NCBI RefSeq assembly: GCF_003789055.1
Contig: NZ_ML119091.1
Span: forward strand, 62,001 to 126,000
Source of the DNA: Histidinibacterium lentulum
GTDB lineage: Bacteria; Pseudomonadota; Alphaproteobacteria; Rhodobacterales; Rhodobacteraceae
Direction: 5' to 3'
Length of the DNA stretch: 64,000 nt
Shown here: positions 37,092 to 45,875 of the stretch, piece after piece
Position numbering within the stretch: the stretch's first letter is position 1
How the letters are laid out: the number at the start of each line of letters is the position of its first letter
Translations under genes and position numbers: made by a program
Notes under the pieces: generated by a model
Databases searched by the model: none
The model's input: the letters and a program-made list of their open reading frames with translations, nothing else
Told to the model about the DNA's origin: nothing

Positions 37092-38114
37092 TCAGGCTTT
37101 CTTGAGCACCCGGTTGCCCAGCACCTCGGCGATCTGCACGGCGTTGAGCGCCGCGCCCTTGCGCAGGTTGTCGGAGACGACCCAGATGTTCAGCCCGTTG
37201 TCGATGGTGCTGTCCTGCCGGATCCGGCTGATGAAGGTGGCGAAATCGCCCACGCATTCGACGGGGGTGACGTAGCCGCCGTTCTCGCGCTTGTCGATCA
37301 CCATGCAGCCCGGGGCCTCGCGCAGGATGTCGCGGGCCTCGTCCTCGTCGAGGAAGTCCTCGAACTCGATGTTGATCGCCTCGGAATGGCCGACGAAGAC
37401 GGGCACGCGGACGCAGGTCGCGGTGACCTTGATCGCGGGGTCCACGATCTTCTTGGTCTCGGCGACCATCTTCCACTCTTCCTTGGTGGAGCCGTCTTCC
37501 ATGAAGACGTCGATATGGGGAATGACGTTGAAGGCGATCTGCTTGGTGAACTTCTCGGGCGCGACCTCCTGGCCGGGGACGTAGACCCCCTTGGTCTGGT
37601 CCCAGAGCTCGTCGATGCCTTCCTTGCCGGCGCCGGAGACGGACTGGTAGGTCGATACCACCACGCGCTTGATGCGGGCGCGGTCGTGGAGGGGCTTGAG
37701 GGCCACCACCATCTGCGCGGTGGAGCAGTTGGGGTTGGCGATGATGTTCTTCTTCGAATAGCCGCTGATGGCGTCGGCGTTCACCTCGGGCACGATCAGC
37801 GGAACGTCGGGGTCGTAGCGGTAGAGCGAGGAGTTGTCGATCACGACGCAGCCCGCCGCGGCGGCCTTGGGGGCGTAGGTCTTCGTCGCGTCGGAGCCGA
37901 TCGCGAAGAGGGCGATCTCCCAGCCGGTGAAGTCGAAGGTGTCGAGGTCCTGGGTCTTCAGCGTGCGGTCGCCGAAGCTGACCTCGGTGCCGAGGGAACG
38001 GCGCGAGGCGAGGGCGGCGATCTCGTCCACGGGGAACGCGCGCTCGGCGAGGATGTTCAGCATTTCGCGGCCCACGTTGCCCGTGGCGCCGGCGACGGCG
38101 ATCTTGTAGCCCAT
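37092..38114 (-). CDS. asd: Aspartate-semialdehyde dehydrogenase
   Basis: This 340-residue enzyme makes aspartate semialdehyde for lysine/DAP, threonine and methionine synthesis. The NADP motif is VAGATGNVGREML at residue 7, the active-site Cys is C130 in ANPNCSTAQM, and the phosphate-binding VSGAGKEGIDEL follows. The final part (VVSDNLRKGAALNAVQIAE) is typical of the family. The 197-bp upstream gap holds two inverted repeats. Confidence 0.97.
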   Translation of the reverse strand: MGYKIAVAGATGNVGREMLNILAERAFPVDEIAALASRRSLGTEVSFGDRTLKTQDLDTFDFTGWEIALFAIGSDATKTYAPKAAAAGCVVIDNSSLYRYDPDVPLIVPEVNADAISGYSKKNIIANPNCSTAQMVVALKPLHDRARIKRVVVSTYQSVSGAGKEGIDELWDQTKGVYVPGQEVAPEKFTKQIAFNVIPHIDVFMEDGSTKEEWKMVAETKKIVDPAIKVTATCVRVPVFVGHSEAINIEFEDFLDEDEARDILREAPGCMVIDKRENGGYVTPVECVGDFATFISRIRQDSTIDNGLNIWVVSDNLRKGAALNAVQIAEVLGNRVLKKA

Positions 38115-38196
38115 GGGGCCCCTCCAGTGTCTGACGGCGCGGGCTTAGGGCATCCGAGCGGGATTGGAAAGGGCATCCCGGTCGGGCCTGCGGGAG

Positions 38197-38212
38197 TGTC
38201 CACACGTGGACA
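38197..38212. promoter_or_regulatory. Palindrome upstream of asd
   Basis: TGTCCAC, AC, GTGGACA: perfect 7-bp arms. It lies 83-98 bp before the asd start. It resembles a dimeric repressor site; the regulator is unknown. Confidence 0.45.
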
Positions 38213-38231
38213 CATTCGCAAGTCCTTGTTT

Positions 38232-38248
38232 CGGAAGAGATACTTCCG
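38232..38248. promoter_or_regulatory. Second inverted repeat between hemN and asd
   Basis: CGGAAG, AGATA, CTTCCG: perfect 6-bp arms. It is 64 bp after the hemN stop and 118 bp before asd. It could be the hemN transcript end or part of the asd promoter region. Confidence 0.35.
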
Positions 38249-38311
38249 TGGACGCCGTCCCGCGTTAACCTTTCGCGGACGTCCCGTGAGCCGGGCCGGG
38301 CCGGCGTGCCG

Positions 38312-39664
38312 TCAGAGCGCGCGGCTGTGGCGGCCTTCGGGCATGACGTAAGCGTCGAGGGCGTTGGCCATCAGCCGCGCCAGGAGCGCCTGGTGGCGGA
38401 CGATCTCGAGGCGGCCGTTCTCGACCCGGAGCACGTCGGCGAACCTTTCGCGCAGGGGGGCGGCCATCTCCTCGAGACGCCGCAGGGGCACGCCGAACCG
38501 GGCCGACAGGGCAGGAAGGTCGAGGGCGAAGCGGCACATGATCTCGTCGATCATCGCCCCGCGCAGCCGGTCCTCGGCGGAAAAGACATGGCCGCGCGCG
38601 ATGGGCAGGCCGCCTTCGGCCACGGCGGCGCTGTAGCGCGAGGAGGTGCTCTCGTTCTGGGCGTAGCCCTGGCGATAGCGGGAGATGGCGGAGGCGCCGA
38701 CGCCGACCAGGGTCTCGCACTGGTCGTCGGTGTAACCCTGGAAGTTGCGCCGGAGCGTGCCGCGCCGATCGGCTTCGGCGAGGCTGTCGCCGTCGCGGGC
38801 GAAATGGTCGATCCCGATGGCGCGGTACCCGTCCCAGGCGAGAAGCCTGCGCGCCGTCTCGAAGAGGTCGAGCCGGGCTTCGGCGTCGGGCAGGGCCTCT
38901 GTCGGGATGAGCTGCTGGCGCTTGGCCATCCAGGGCACATGGGCATAGCCGAAGAGCGCGATGCGGTCGGGCTCCAGCGACATGACGCGCTGCACCGAGG
39001 CGGTCAGGCGCGCGCGGGTCTGGTGCGGCAGGCCGTAGAGCACGTCCATGTTGAGCGACCGGATGCCGGCGGCGCGCAGCCAGCCGGTCACCTCGCGGGT
39101 GAGGTCGTAGGGCTGGCGGCGGCCGATCGCCTCCTGCACCACCGGGTCGAAATCCTGCACGCCGATGGATGCCCGGGTCATGCCCTGCCGGGCGAGCACG
39201 GCGATCCGCGCCTCGTCGATCTCGGTCGGGTCGATCTCGACGGAGAATTCCGCCTCCGGAGCCCAGGGGCGGAGACCCCGAATCGATTCGCAGAGCTGGT
39301 CGAGAAGGTCGGGCGGAAGGATCGTCGGCGTGCCGCCGCCGAGGTGGATGTGACGCAGTGTCACCGTGTCCGGCAGGCGCTCTCCGACCATCCGCAGCTC
39401 CTGCGTCAGGGTCTCGAGATAGGGAACGAGGGGCCTGTCGGTCGCCGTGCCCTGGGTCCGGCAGGCGCAGAACCAGCAGAGGTTCCGACAATAAGGCACA
39501 TGAACATAAAGAGATATCTCAGACTCAGGTTCTATGGCCCCCATCCAGTCGGACACGGTCCCGGCGCCGACCCCGGTGAAGTGATTGGCCGGGGGATAGC
39601 TGGTGTAGCGGGGCACGCGGGCGTCGAGTAGACCGAGGTTCTTGAGCGAGCTTGAGGGCTTCAT
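38312..39664 (-). CDS. hemN: Oxygen-independent coproporphyrinogen III oxidase HemN
   Basis: This 450-residue radical-SAM enzyme converts coproporphyrinogen III to protoporphyrinogen IX without oxygen. The [4Fe-4S] cysteines are C59, C63 and C66 in YCRNLCWFCAC. RVPRYTSYPPANHF at the N-terminus and the GGGTPT loop are true HemN rather than HemW features. It supplies haem for the cbb3 oxidase at low oxygen and is divergent from fnrL. I found no TTGAT-type FnrL box in the shared gap, only a 22-bp palindrome. Confidence 0.96.
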   Translation of the reverse strand: MKPSSSLKNLGLLDARVPRYTSYPPANHFTGVGAGTVSDWMGAIEPESEISLYVHVPYCRNLCWFCACRTQGTATDRPLVPYLETLTQELRMVGERLPDTVTLRHIHLGGGTPTILPPDLLDQLCESIRGLRPWAPEAEFSVEIDPTEIDEARIAVLARQGMTRASIGVQDFDPVVQEAIGRRQPYDLTREVTGWLRAAGIRSLNMDVLYGLPHQTRARLTASVQRVMSLEPDRIALFGYAHVPWMAKRQQLIPTEALPDAEARLDLFETARRLLAWDGYRAIGIDHFARDGDSLAEADRRGTLRRNFQGYTDDQCETLVGVGASAISRYRQGYAQNESTSSRYSAAVAEGGLPIARGHVFSAEDRLRGAMIDEIMCRFALDLPALSARFGVPLRRLEEMAAPLRERFADVLRVENGRLEIVRHQALLARLMANALDAYVMPEGRHSRAL

Positions 39665-39684
39665 GGAACGGCTTTCGATATGCT

Positions 39685-39706
39685 AGTGTCTAGTTGGCTA
39701 GACACT
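39685..39706. promoter_or_regulatory. 22-bp perfect palindrome between hemN and fnrL
   Basis: AGTGTCTAG, TTGG, CTAGACACT: perfect 9-bp arms. It lies 21-42 bp upstream of hemN and 24-45 bp upstream of fnrL. It is the only strong symmetric element in the 65-bp divergent gap. The arms do not match the FNR consensus (TTGAT/ATCAA). Confidence 0.7.
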
Positions 39707-39729
39707 TTATGACTCCTGGAGGCAGTGGG

Positions 39730-40467
39730 ATGAGCGAGGCGGCCCTCGAGCAGAGCTGTGACAGTTGCCCGATCCGGCATCGCGCTGTCTGCGCGAATTG
39801 CGATGCCGACGAACTGCGGCTGCTGGAAGAGATCAAGTACTATCGCACCTACGAATCCGGGCATCCGATCATCTGGGCCGGCGACGAGATGAGCTTCGTC
39901 GCCTCCGTCGTGCGGGGCGCCGCGACGCTGAGCCAGACCATGGAAGACGGCCGGACGCAGATGGTCGGACTGCTTCTTGCGTCCGATTTCATCGGCCGGC
40001 CGGGCCGCGAGACCTCCGCCTATGACGTGACGGCCGTGAGCGAAGTGACCCTGTGCTGTTTCCGGCGCCGTCCGTTCGAGAAGCTCATGCACTCGACGCC
40101 GCACATCGCGCAGCGGCTTCTGGACATGACGCTCGACGAGCTGGACGCGGCGCGGGAGTGGATGCTGATTCTCGGCCGCAAGACCGCGCGGGAGAAGATC
40201 GCGAGCCTTCTGGCCATCGTGGCGCGGCGGGAACTGTCGATCGGCCTGACCAAGCCGGTCGGCCCGGTGATGGTCGATCTGCCGCTGACGCGGGAGGCGA
40301 TGGCGGACTACCTCGGGCTGACGCTGGAGACGGTGAGCCGCCAGGTCTCCGCGCTTAAGCGCGAGGGAATCATCGTGCTGCATGGCAAGCGGCGCATAGA
40401 GGTGCCCGACATGGCCCGCCTGATCGAGGAGACCGGCGACGACGTCGACGGAGGCGTGGTCGCCTGA
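39730..40467 (+). CDS. fnrL: Oxygen-sensing Crp/Fnr-family regulator FnrL
   Basis: This 245-residue regulator has an N-terminal Fe-S cysteine cluster C10, C13, C21, C24 (CDSCPIRHRAVCANC) plus C109/C110, consistent with a [4Fe-4S] oxygen sensor. The HTH contains EAMADYLGLTLETVSRQVSAL, and the ETVSR recognition helix predicts binding to TTGAT-N4-ATCAA. Such boxes precede ccoN and ccoG in this window. I choose the ATG at 39730 with GGAGG upstream; a more distal in-frame TTG would lie inside the palindrome. A bidirectional terminator follows. Confidence 0.96.
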   Translation: MSEAALEQSCDSCPIRHRAVCANCDADELRLLEEIKYYRTYESGHPIIWAGDEMSFVASVVRGAATLSQTMEDGRTQMVGLLLASDFIGRPGRETSAYDVTAVSEVTLCCFRRRPFEKLMHSTPHIAQRLLDMTLDELDAAREWMLILGRKTAREKIASLLAIVARRELSIGLTKPVGPVMVDLPLTREAMADYLGLTLETVSRQVSALKREGIIVLHGKRRIEVPDMARLIEETGDDVDGGVVA

Positions 40468-40476
40468 GCGACGGGC

Positions 40477-40498
40477 GCCGCGCCGCATGGGGCGCGGC
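40477..40498. terminator. Stem-loop between convergent fnrL and uspA-like gene
   Basis: GCCGCGCC and GGCGCGGC form an 8-bp stem with a 6-base loop. It occupies the 62-bp convergent gap, so it may serve both genes. There is no T-tract on either strand. Confidence 0.5.
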
Positions 40499-40529
40499 AC
40501 TGGAGGGGCTGGCCGGGACACCGGCCGCC

Positions 40530-41369
40530 TCAGTGGGCCATCAGGATCGGGATTTCCGCATCCTGAAGCATGTTCCGGGTCGGTCCGCCGAGAAGCGCCT
40601 CGCGCAGGCGGCTGTGTCCGTAGGCGCCCATGACGACGAGGTTGAGCCCCTGTTCGCGGGCGTGGCGCAAGAGGCAGTCGGAGACCCGGGCCTGGGTCTG
40701 GGACACGATCGAGACCTCGGTATGGACGCCGTGACGCGCCAGTTTCTGAGCGATGCCGCCGCCCGGATCGGACCGGTCGGGCGCCGTGCGGGGCGGATCC
40801 ACCATCACCACGTTGACGAGTTCCGCCGCGGTCAGGAACGGCATCGCCTGCCGGATCGCGGCCATCGCGCCGTCGCTGTTGTCCCATGCGATCATGATCT
40901 TGCGGGGCGCGGGCAGGCTGTCCATCTGCGGCGGCACCACGAGGACCGGCACGCCGCGCTGGAACAGGGCCGCCTCGAGCACCTGCACGAGGAGCGGGGA
41001 GCCGCCCTTGCCGTAGGGACGGCGGCAGATCATCAGGTCGGAATAGCGCAGCATCCGTCCGAGCCCGCTTTCGAGGCCGAGCTGCGGCAGCACCACGGGT
41101 TCGACCCCGATCTTGTAGGTGCCCGAGGGCAGGTGATCCTCGACCCAGGTCGCGATCTCCCTCGCGCGGTCGCGGGTCTCGGCGCTCGACGCCTCCAGGA
41201 GCATGGTGGAGGTGCCTGCGGGCAGCGGTTCGAAGTGGGTCGGGTCGATCGCCAGGCAGTAGATGTCGAGATGCGCGCCGAGATCCTCGGAAAGGGTGAG
41301 GGCGGCGCGGATCAGGCCCCGTTCGTGCCGTGAATCGGTGACGACCATCGAAATCGTCTTGAAGGCCAT
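40530..41369 (-). CDS. Tandem UspA-domain universal stress protein
   Basis: This 279-residue protein consists of two UspA-like domains. The second keeps the ATP-binding pattern G-2x-G-9x-G in MGAYGHSRLREALLGG. The first is degenerate. I choose the ATG at 41369 (MAFKTISMVVTD). It is divergent from ccoN, and the perfect FnrL box in the gap lies 117-130 bp upstream of its start. A UspA gene next to cbb3 genes is common in this bacterial group. Confidence 0.88.
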   Translation of the reverse strand: MAFKTISMVVTDSRHERGLIRAALTLSEDLGAHLDIYCLAIDPTHFEPLPAGTSTMLLEASSAETRDRAREIATWVEDHLPSGTYKIGVEPVVLPQLGLESGLGRMLRYSDLMICRRPYGKGGSPLLVQVLEAALFQRGVPVLVVPPQMDSLPAPRKIMIAWDNSDGAMAAIRQAMPFLTAAELVNVVMVDPPRTAPDRSDPGGGIAQKLARHGVHTEVSIVSQTQARVSDCLLRHAREQGLNLVVMGAYGHSRLREALLGGPTRNMLQDAEIPILMAH

Positions 41370-41485
41370 GGTCCAGGTCCTTTCGTCGAGGGGGCGCCTG
41401 CGGATGGTGGCGGGCCAGTGCGACAACATGCCCGCGCAGTCCGCGCCCCGCAGACAAAATCTCGCCGATGCCATCCGCGGATGCC

Positions 41486-41499
41486 TTGATGTGGATCAA
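41486..41499. promoter_or_regulatory. Perfect FnrL box upstream of ccoN
   Basis: TTGAT-GTGG-ATCAA, embedded in a longer symmetric CCTTGAT...ATCAAGG. It is 84-97 bp upstream of ccoN, consistent with activation from about -41. It may also control the divergent UspA gene. Confidence 0.92.
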
Positions 41500-41582
41500 G
41501 GCGGCGATCCCCCCCGCGCGCCGATACCGGCCCCACGAGATGCCCGCATTCCGCTGTGGGCCAACAAAGGGGAACGCTCGAC

Positions 41583-43187
41583 ATGTGGGATTGGATCAAG
41601 ATTGCGATCCTGGGCATCGTCGCTCTGGTCGCGGCGCTTGCCGCGAACTGGGGACGGGATCTGGCCTACCAGATCCATGCTCTGATCGTCTTCGCGGTCG
41701 CCGCCGGCCTGTTCATCTGGTACGTGCGGCAGATCGGCGAGGACAAGCCGGCGGTGGATCAGACCGCCTATAGCGACGGTGTCATCCGCGCCGGCGTCAT
41801 CGCCACAGCCCTCTGGGGCGTGGTCGGATTCCTGGTCGGCGTGTTCATCGCGTTCCAGCTGGCGTTTCCGCAGCTCAACTTCGACTGGGCGCAGGGCTAT
41901 CTGAACTTCGGGCGGCTCAGGCCGCTGCACACCTCGGCGGTGATCTTCGCCTTCGGGGGCAACGCGCTCTTGTGCACCTCGTTCTACGTCGTGCAGCGGA
42001 CGAGCGCGGCGCGGCTGTGGGGCGGCAATCTCGCGTGGTTCGTGTTCTGGGGCTACCAGCTCTTCATCGTGCTGGCGGCGACGGGTTACGTTCTGGGGGT
42101 CACCCAATCGAAGGAATACGCGGAGCCCGAGTGGTACGTGGACCTGTGGCTGACGATCGTCTGGGTGGCCTATCTGGCGGTGTTCCTCGGCACGATCATC
42201 AAGCGCAAGGAGCCGCACATCTACGTGGCGAACTGGTTCTTCCTGTCGTTCATCGTGACGGTGGCGATGCTCCATGTCGTCAACAACCTGGCGATCCCGG
42301 TGTCGATCTGGGGGTCCAAGTCGGTGATCATCTATTCCGGCGTGCAGGATGCCATGGTGCAGTGGTGGTACGGGCACAACGCCGTGGGCTTCTTCCTGAC
42401 GGCGGGCTTTCTCGGCATGATGTACTATTTCGTGCCGAAGCAGGCCGAGCGGCCGGTGTTCAGCTACAAGCTCAGCATCATCCACTTCTGGGCGCTGATC
42501 TTCCTCTACATCTGGGCGGGACCGCACCACCTGCACTACACGGCGCTGCCCGACTGGGCGTCGACGCTGGGGATGGTGTTCTCGATCGTGCTGTGGATGC
42601 CGTCGTGGGGCGGCATGATCAACGGCCTGATGACGCTGCAGGGCGCCTGGGACAAGATCCGCACCGACCCGATCATCCGGATGATGGTCATTTCCATCGG
42701 CTTTTACGGCATGTCGACCTTCGAGGGCCCGATGATGTCGATCCGGGCGGTCAACAGCCTCTCGCACTACACCGACTGGACCATCGGCCATGTCCATTCC
42801 GGCGCGCTGGGCTGGAACGGGATGATCACCTTCGCGGCGCTCTACTTCCTGACGCCGAGGCTGTGGAACCGCGAGCGGCTCTATTCCTATGCGCTGGTGA
42901 ACTGGCACTTCTGGCTCGCGACCATCGGCATCGTGCTCTACGCCGCGTCGATGTGGGTCACGGGCATCATGGAAGGCCTGATGTGGCGTGAGGTCGATGC
43001 GCAGGGCTTCCTCGTGAACTCCTTCGCCGACACGGTCAGCGCCAAGTTCCCGATGTACGTGGTGCGCGGGCTCGGCGGGGTCCTCTACCTCACCGGGGCG
43101 GTCATCATGTGCTACAACCTCTGGATGACGGTCCGGGGCCAGCAGGCTGCGAAGCCTGTCGCCTCCGCCGCCACTCCGGCCGAATAA
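41583..43187 (+). CDS. ccoN: cbb3-type cytochrome c oxidase subunit I CcoN
   Basis: This catalytic subunit of the high-affinity cbb3 oxidase has 534 residues and about 12-14 membrane helices. Haem b and b3/CuB ligand histidines are visible in [51 protein letters not shown] and [12 protein letters not shown]. The active-site tyrosine typical of the cbb3 class is in the region of WYGHNAVGF and following helix. The ATG at 41583 ([11 protein letters not shown]) follows AAAGGGGAA. First gene of ccoNOQP. Confidence 0.97.
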   Translation: MWDWIKIAILGIVALVAALAANWGRDLAYQIHALIVFAVAAGLFIWYVRQIGEDKPAVDQTAYSDGVIRAGVIATALWGVVGFLVGVFIAFQLAFPQLNFDWAQGYLNFGRLRPLHTSAVIFAFGGNALLCTSFYVVQRTSAARLWGGNLAWFVFWGYQLFIVLAATGYVLGVTQSKEYAEPEWYVDLWLTIVWVAYLAVFLGTIIKRKEPHIYVANWFFLSFIVTVAMLHVVNNLAIPVSIWGSKSVIIYSGVQDAMVQWWYGHNAVGFFLTAGFLGMMYYFVPKQAERPVFSYKLSIIHFWALIFLYIWAGPHHLHYTALPDWASTLGMVFSIVLWMPSWGGMINGLMTLQGAWDKIRTDPIIRMMVISIGFYGMSTFEGPMMSIRAVNSLSHYTDWTIGHVHSGALGWNGMITFAALYFLTPRLWNRERLYSYALVNWHFWLATIGIVLYAASMWVTGIMEGLMWREVDAQGFLVNSFADTVSAKFPMYVVRGLGGVLYLTGAVIMCYNLWMTVRGQQAAKPVASAATPAE

Positions 43188-43199
43188 GGAGGGGGACCG

Positions 43200-43928
43200 A
43201 TGGGCATTCTCGAAAAGCACAAGGTTCTCGAAAAGAACGCCACGCTGCTGCTCGCCGCCTCCTTCGCGGTGGTTACGGTGGGCGGCATCGTGGAGATCGC
43301 GCCGCTCTTCTACCTCGAGAACACGATCGAGGACGTGGAGGGCATGCGCCCCTACTCCCCGCTCGAGCTGACGGGGCGGGAGATCTACATCCGCGAGGGC
43401 TGCTATGTCTGCCATAGCCAGATGATCCGCCCGATGCGGGACGAGGTGGAACGCTACGGGCACTACAGCCTTGCCGCCGAGTCGATGTACGACCATCCGT
43501 TCCAGTGGGGCTCGAAGCGGACGGGGCCCGACCTCGCCCGCGTCGGAGGGCGCTATTCGGACGAGTGGCACGTCCTGCACTTCAACGATCCGCAGGCGGT
43601 CGTGCCCGAGTCGGTGATGCCGAACTATGGCTATCTCGACGACCGGCTGATCGACGCGACCTATATCGAGGATCTGCTGCGCGCCAACCGCATGGTGGGC
43701 GTGCCCTATACCGACGAGATGATCGAGAACGCCCGCGCCGATTTCGAGGCGCAGGTGGACCCGTTCTCCGACAATTACGACGCGCTGCTGGCCCGGTATC
43801 CGGGCGCGCAGGTTCGGAATTTCGACGGTCGTCCAGGCATTTCCGAGATGGATGCGATGATTGCCTACCTGCAGATGCTGGGCACGCTCGTCGATTTCTC
43901 GACCTTCACGCCCGACGCGAGCCGGTGA
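43200..43928 (+). CDS. ccoO: cbb3 oxidase monohaem cytochrome c subunit CcoO
   Basis: This 242-residue protein has an N-terminal membrane anchor at about 17-37 and a periplasmic domain. The haem-c motif CYVCH is at residues 68-72 ([17 protein letters not shown]). The axial Met is probably in [14 protein letters not shown]. It passes electrons from CcoP to CcoN. AAGGAGGGG lies directly upstream, 12 bp after ccoN. Confidence 0.97.
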   Translation: MGILEKHKVLEKNATLLLAASFAVVTVGGIVEIAPLFYLENTIEDVEGMRPYSPLELTGREIYIREGCYVCHSQMIRPMRDEVERYGHYSLAAESMYDHPFQWGSKRTGPDLARVGGRYSDEWHVLHFNDPQAVVPESVMPNYGYLDDRLIDATYIEDLLRANRMVGVPYTDEMIENARADFEAQVDPFSDNYDALLARYPGAQVRNFDGRPGISEMDAMIAYLQMLGTLVDFSTFTPDASR

Positions 43929-43938
43929 GGAGGATGTG

Positions 43939-44133
43939 ATGGAAGAACGGACCTTCGTTGAAAGTCTGATCGCGAGCTGGCCGGTGATCGCCCTTTTCTC
44001 CGGCTACGTCTTTGCGGTGCTGTTCGTGTTCCGACCCGGATCGCGGGCCATCCATGACGATGCGGCCAGCACGCCGTTCCGCAACGATGACAGGCCGGCG
44101 CTCGAGCCTGCCGACAAGGAGGCGCGGTCATGA
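43939..44133 (+). CDS. ccoQ: cbb3 oxidase small subunit CcoQ
   Basis: This 64-residue membrane protein has a single helix in SLIASWPVIALFSGYVFAVL followed by RPGSR and a hydrophilic tail. CcoQ (FixQ) stabilises the complex. The stop overlaps the ccoP start by four bases (ATGA). Confidence 0.93.
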   Translation: MEERTFVESLIASWPVIALFSGYVFAVLFVFRPGSRAIHDDAASTPFRNDDRPALEPADKEARS

Positions 44134-45086
44134 GCGACCAGCACAAGGATCCGAACAAGGATCCCAACATCCCCGACACCACCGGCCACAGCTGGGACGG
44201 GATCGAGGAGTACGACAACCCGCTTCCGCGCTGGTGGCTGTGGATCTTCTACGCCACGATCGTCTGGGGGGTGATCTACACCATCGCCTACCCGGCCTGG
44301 CCGCTGGTGAACCGAGCCACCGCCGGCGTGCTCGGGTTCTCGACCCGGGCGCAGGTCGCCGACCAGATCGCCGAGGCGGAGATGGCGAACGCCGAGCTCA
44401 ACGCGCAGCTGGCCTCGGCCGACCTGCGGACGCTCACGGAGGACGAAACGCTGCACAGCTATGCCGTGAACATGGGCGCGGCGGTCTATCGCGCGCAGTG
44501 TTCGCAGTGTCACGGGTCGGGTGCGGCCGGCGCGGTCGGCTTTCCCAACCTGATCGACGATGCGTGGATCTGGGGCGGGCGGATCGACGAGATCGCCTGG
44601 ACCGTCGCCCACGGCATCCGCAACGAGGACAGCCCCGATGCGCGCTGGTCGCAGATGCCGGCCTTCGGCGCCGACGACCTGCTGTCGCGGGACGAGATCA
44701 ACCAGGTCGTGCAGCATGTGCTGGCGATCTCGGGGCAGGATCACGACGCGGATCTCGCGGCGGCGGGCGAGGAGGTCTTCCTCGACAACTGCGCCTCCTG
44801 CCACGGCAACGAGGGGATGGGGAGCCTGATGGCCACCCGCGAGTTCCAGGCCGAGGACCCCGACGGGGAATACTTCCCCGACGACGAACGGACGGGCGCG
44901 CCGAACCTGACGGATGCGATCTGGGTCTTCGGCGGCGACGAGGCGGCGATCTACCAATCGGTCTATTATTCGCGCTTCGGGGTGATGCCGGCCTGGCTCG
45001 ACGAGTTCCGCCAGCCGGGCCTGACCCAGGCCGAGGTGAACGCGGTCGCGGCCTATGTCCACCAGCTGGGCGGCGGCGAGGAGTGA
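44130..45086 (+). CDS. ccoP: cbb3 oxidase dihaem cytochrome c subunit CcoP
   Basis: This 318-residue protein has GHSWDGIEEYDNPLPRWWLW before the first helix (about 34-56), the CcoP hallmark. Haem-c motifs are CSQCH (124-128) and CASCH (221-225), with Met ligands likely in QMPAFG and VMPAWL. CcoP receives electrons from soluble or membrane cytochromes c. It is last in the operon and followed by a canonical terminator. Confidence 0.97.
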   Translation: MSDQHKDPNKDPNIPDTTGHSWDGIEEYDNPLPRWWLWIFYATIVWGVIYTIAYPAWPLVNRATAGVLGFSTRAQVADQIAEAEMANAELNAQLASADLRTLTEDETLHSYAVNMGAAVYRAQCSQCHGSGAAGAVGFPNLIDDAWIWGGRIDEIAWTVAHGIRNEDSPDARWSQMPAFGADDLLSRDEINQVVQHVLAISGQDHDADLAAAGEEVFLDNCASCHGNEGMGSLMATREFQAEDPDGEYFPDDERTGAPNLTDAIWVFGGDEAAIYQSVYYSRFGVMPAWLDEFRQPGLTQAEVNAVAAYVHQLGGGEE

Positions 45087-45117
45087 GCCGGGGCGCAGCC
45101 CTGCCGCAAGACCGGGA

Positions 45118-45142
45118 GGCGGCGCTTCGGCGCCGCCTTTTT
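45118..45142 (+). terminator. Intrinsic terminator after ccoP
   Basis: GGCGGCGC, TTCG tetraloop, GCGCCGCC, then TTTTT. The stem is 8 bp and perfect, the clearest intrinsic terminator in the window. Confidence 0.95.
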
Positions 45143-45148
45143 CACGGG

Positions 45149-45688
45149 TCAGGTCCCGTTCAGGACCACGATCATCGCCAGGACGTAGATCAGGATGCCG
45201 CCGCCGATCAGGACGTAGTGGAAGTTCGAGGCGATCTGCGCCTTGGCCACGGTCTTCATCTGCTGCATCAGGTCGGGCCAAGTGTAGCTGACGAAATCGC
45301 CCTGGGTGAAGATCGCCTTGATCCGTCCCTGTTCGTCGACCACCGGCAGGCGGCGAAAGCGTTCGTTGGACATGATCCGCAGCCAGTCGAGCATCTGGTC
45401 GGTTTCCTTCGCAAGGCGGGGATCCCGGGTCATGATGTCGGAGAGCCTGGTGGTGTTCGGGTCGAGGCCCTTGCCGACCAGCTTGTTCATCACGTCGCGC
45501 TCGGTGACGATCCCGGTGACCCGATCGTCACCATCGACGACCACGACGCAGCCGTAGTTGCGGTCCGACATGGCGGCGACCGCCTCGGCCACGGTGGCGT
45601 CGGGGCCGCGCGTCAGCGGCCTCGGTTTCGCCGCGTATTCCGCGCGGTCCATGAGCCGCGATCCCGGTCGCTCGGTGGATTGGGCCAT
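45149..45688 (-). CDS. Membrane-anchored CBS-pair protein
   Basis: This 179-residue protein has two CBS motifs: TVAEAVAAMSDRNYGCVVVV with VTGIVTERDVMNKL, and LSDIMTRDPRLAKE with RFRRLPVVDEQGRIKAIFTQ. A C-terminal transmembrane helix lies in YVLIGGGILIYVLAMIVVL. CBS pairs bind adenine nucleotides. The start is 45688 with GGGAGA upstream. It sits between ccoP and ccoG and is divergent from ccoG, with an FnrL box in the shared promoter region, so it may be a low-oxygen gene. Confidence 0.88.
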   Translation of the reverse strand: MAQSTERPGSRLMDRAEYAAKPRPLTRGPDATVAEAVAAMSDRNYGCVVVVDGDDRVTGIVTERDVMNKLVGKGLDPNTTRLSDIMTRDPRLAKETDQMLDWLRIMSNERFRRLPVVDEQGRIKAIFTQGDFVSYTWPDLMQQMKTVAKAQIASNFHYVLIGGGILIYVLAMIVVLNGT

Positions 45689-45793
45689 GGCGGTGTCTCC
45701 CGATGTCTGACCTGTGACTGCCCTGTGACCTAGACCCCGAGGCGGCTGCGTCAAAACGCGCGGGGCCGCGGCGGCGGGCGCGGGGACGGGCGA

Positions 45794-45807
45794 TTGACCT
45801 GAATCAA
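45794..45807. promoter_or_regulatory. FnrL box upstream of ccoG
   Basis: TTGAC-CTGA-ATCAA, one mismatch from the FNR consensus. It is 69-82 bp upstream of ccoG and 106-119 bp upstream of the divergent CBS gene. Confidence 0.85.
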
Positions 45808-45875
45808 GGTTCCCGGGGAGGGGGCGATTAAAAGGATCATCGTAGCCACAGGTTTGCGAACGGCAGGACGTCCAT

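Noticed and set aside
39665-39729. A possible FnrL box between hemN and fnrL
   Set aside because: I looked for TTGAT/TTGCG and ATCAA half-sites with 4-base spacing on both strands and found none. Only the 22-bp palindrome is present.
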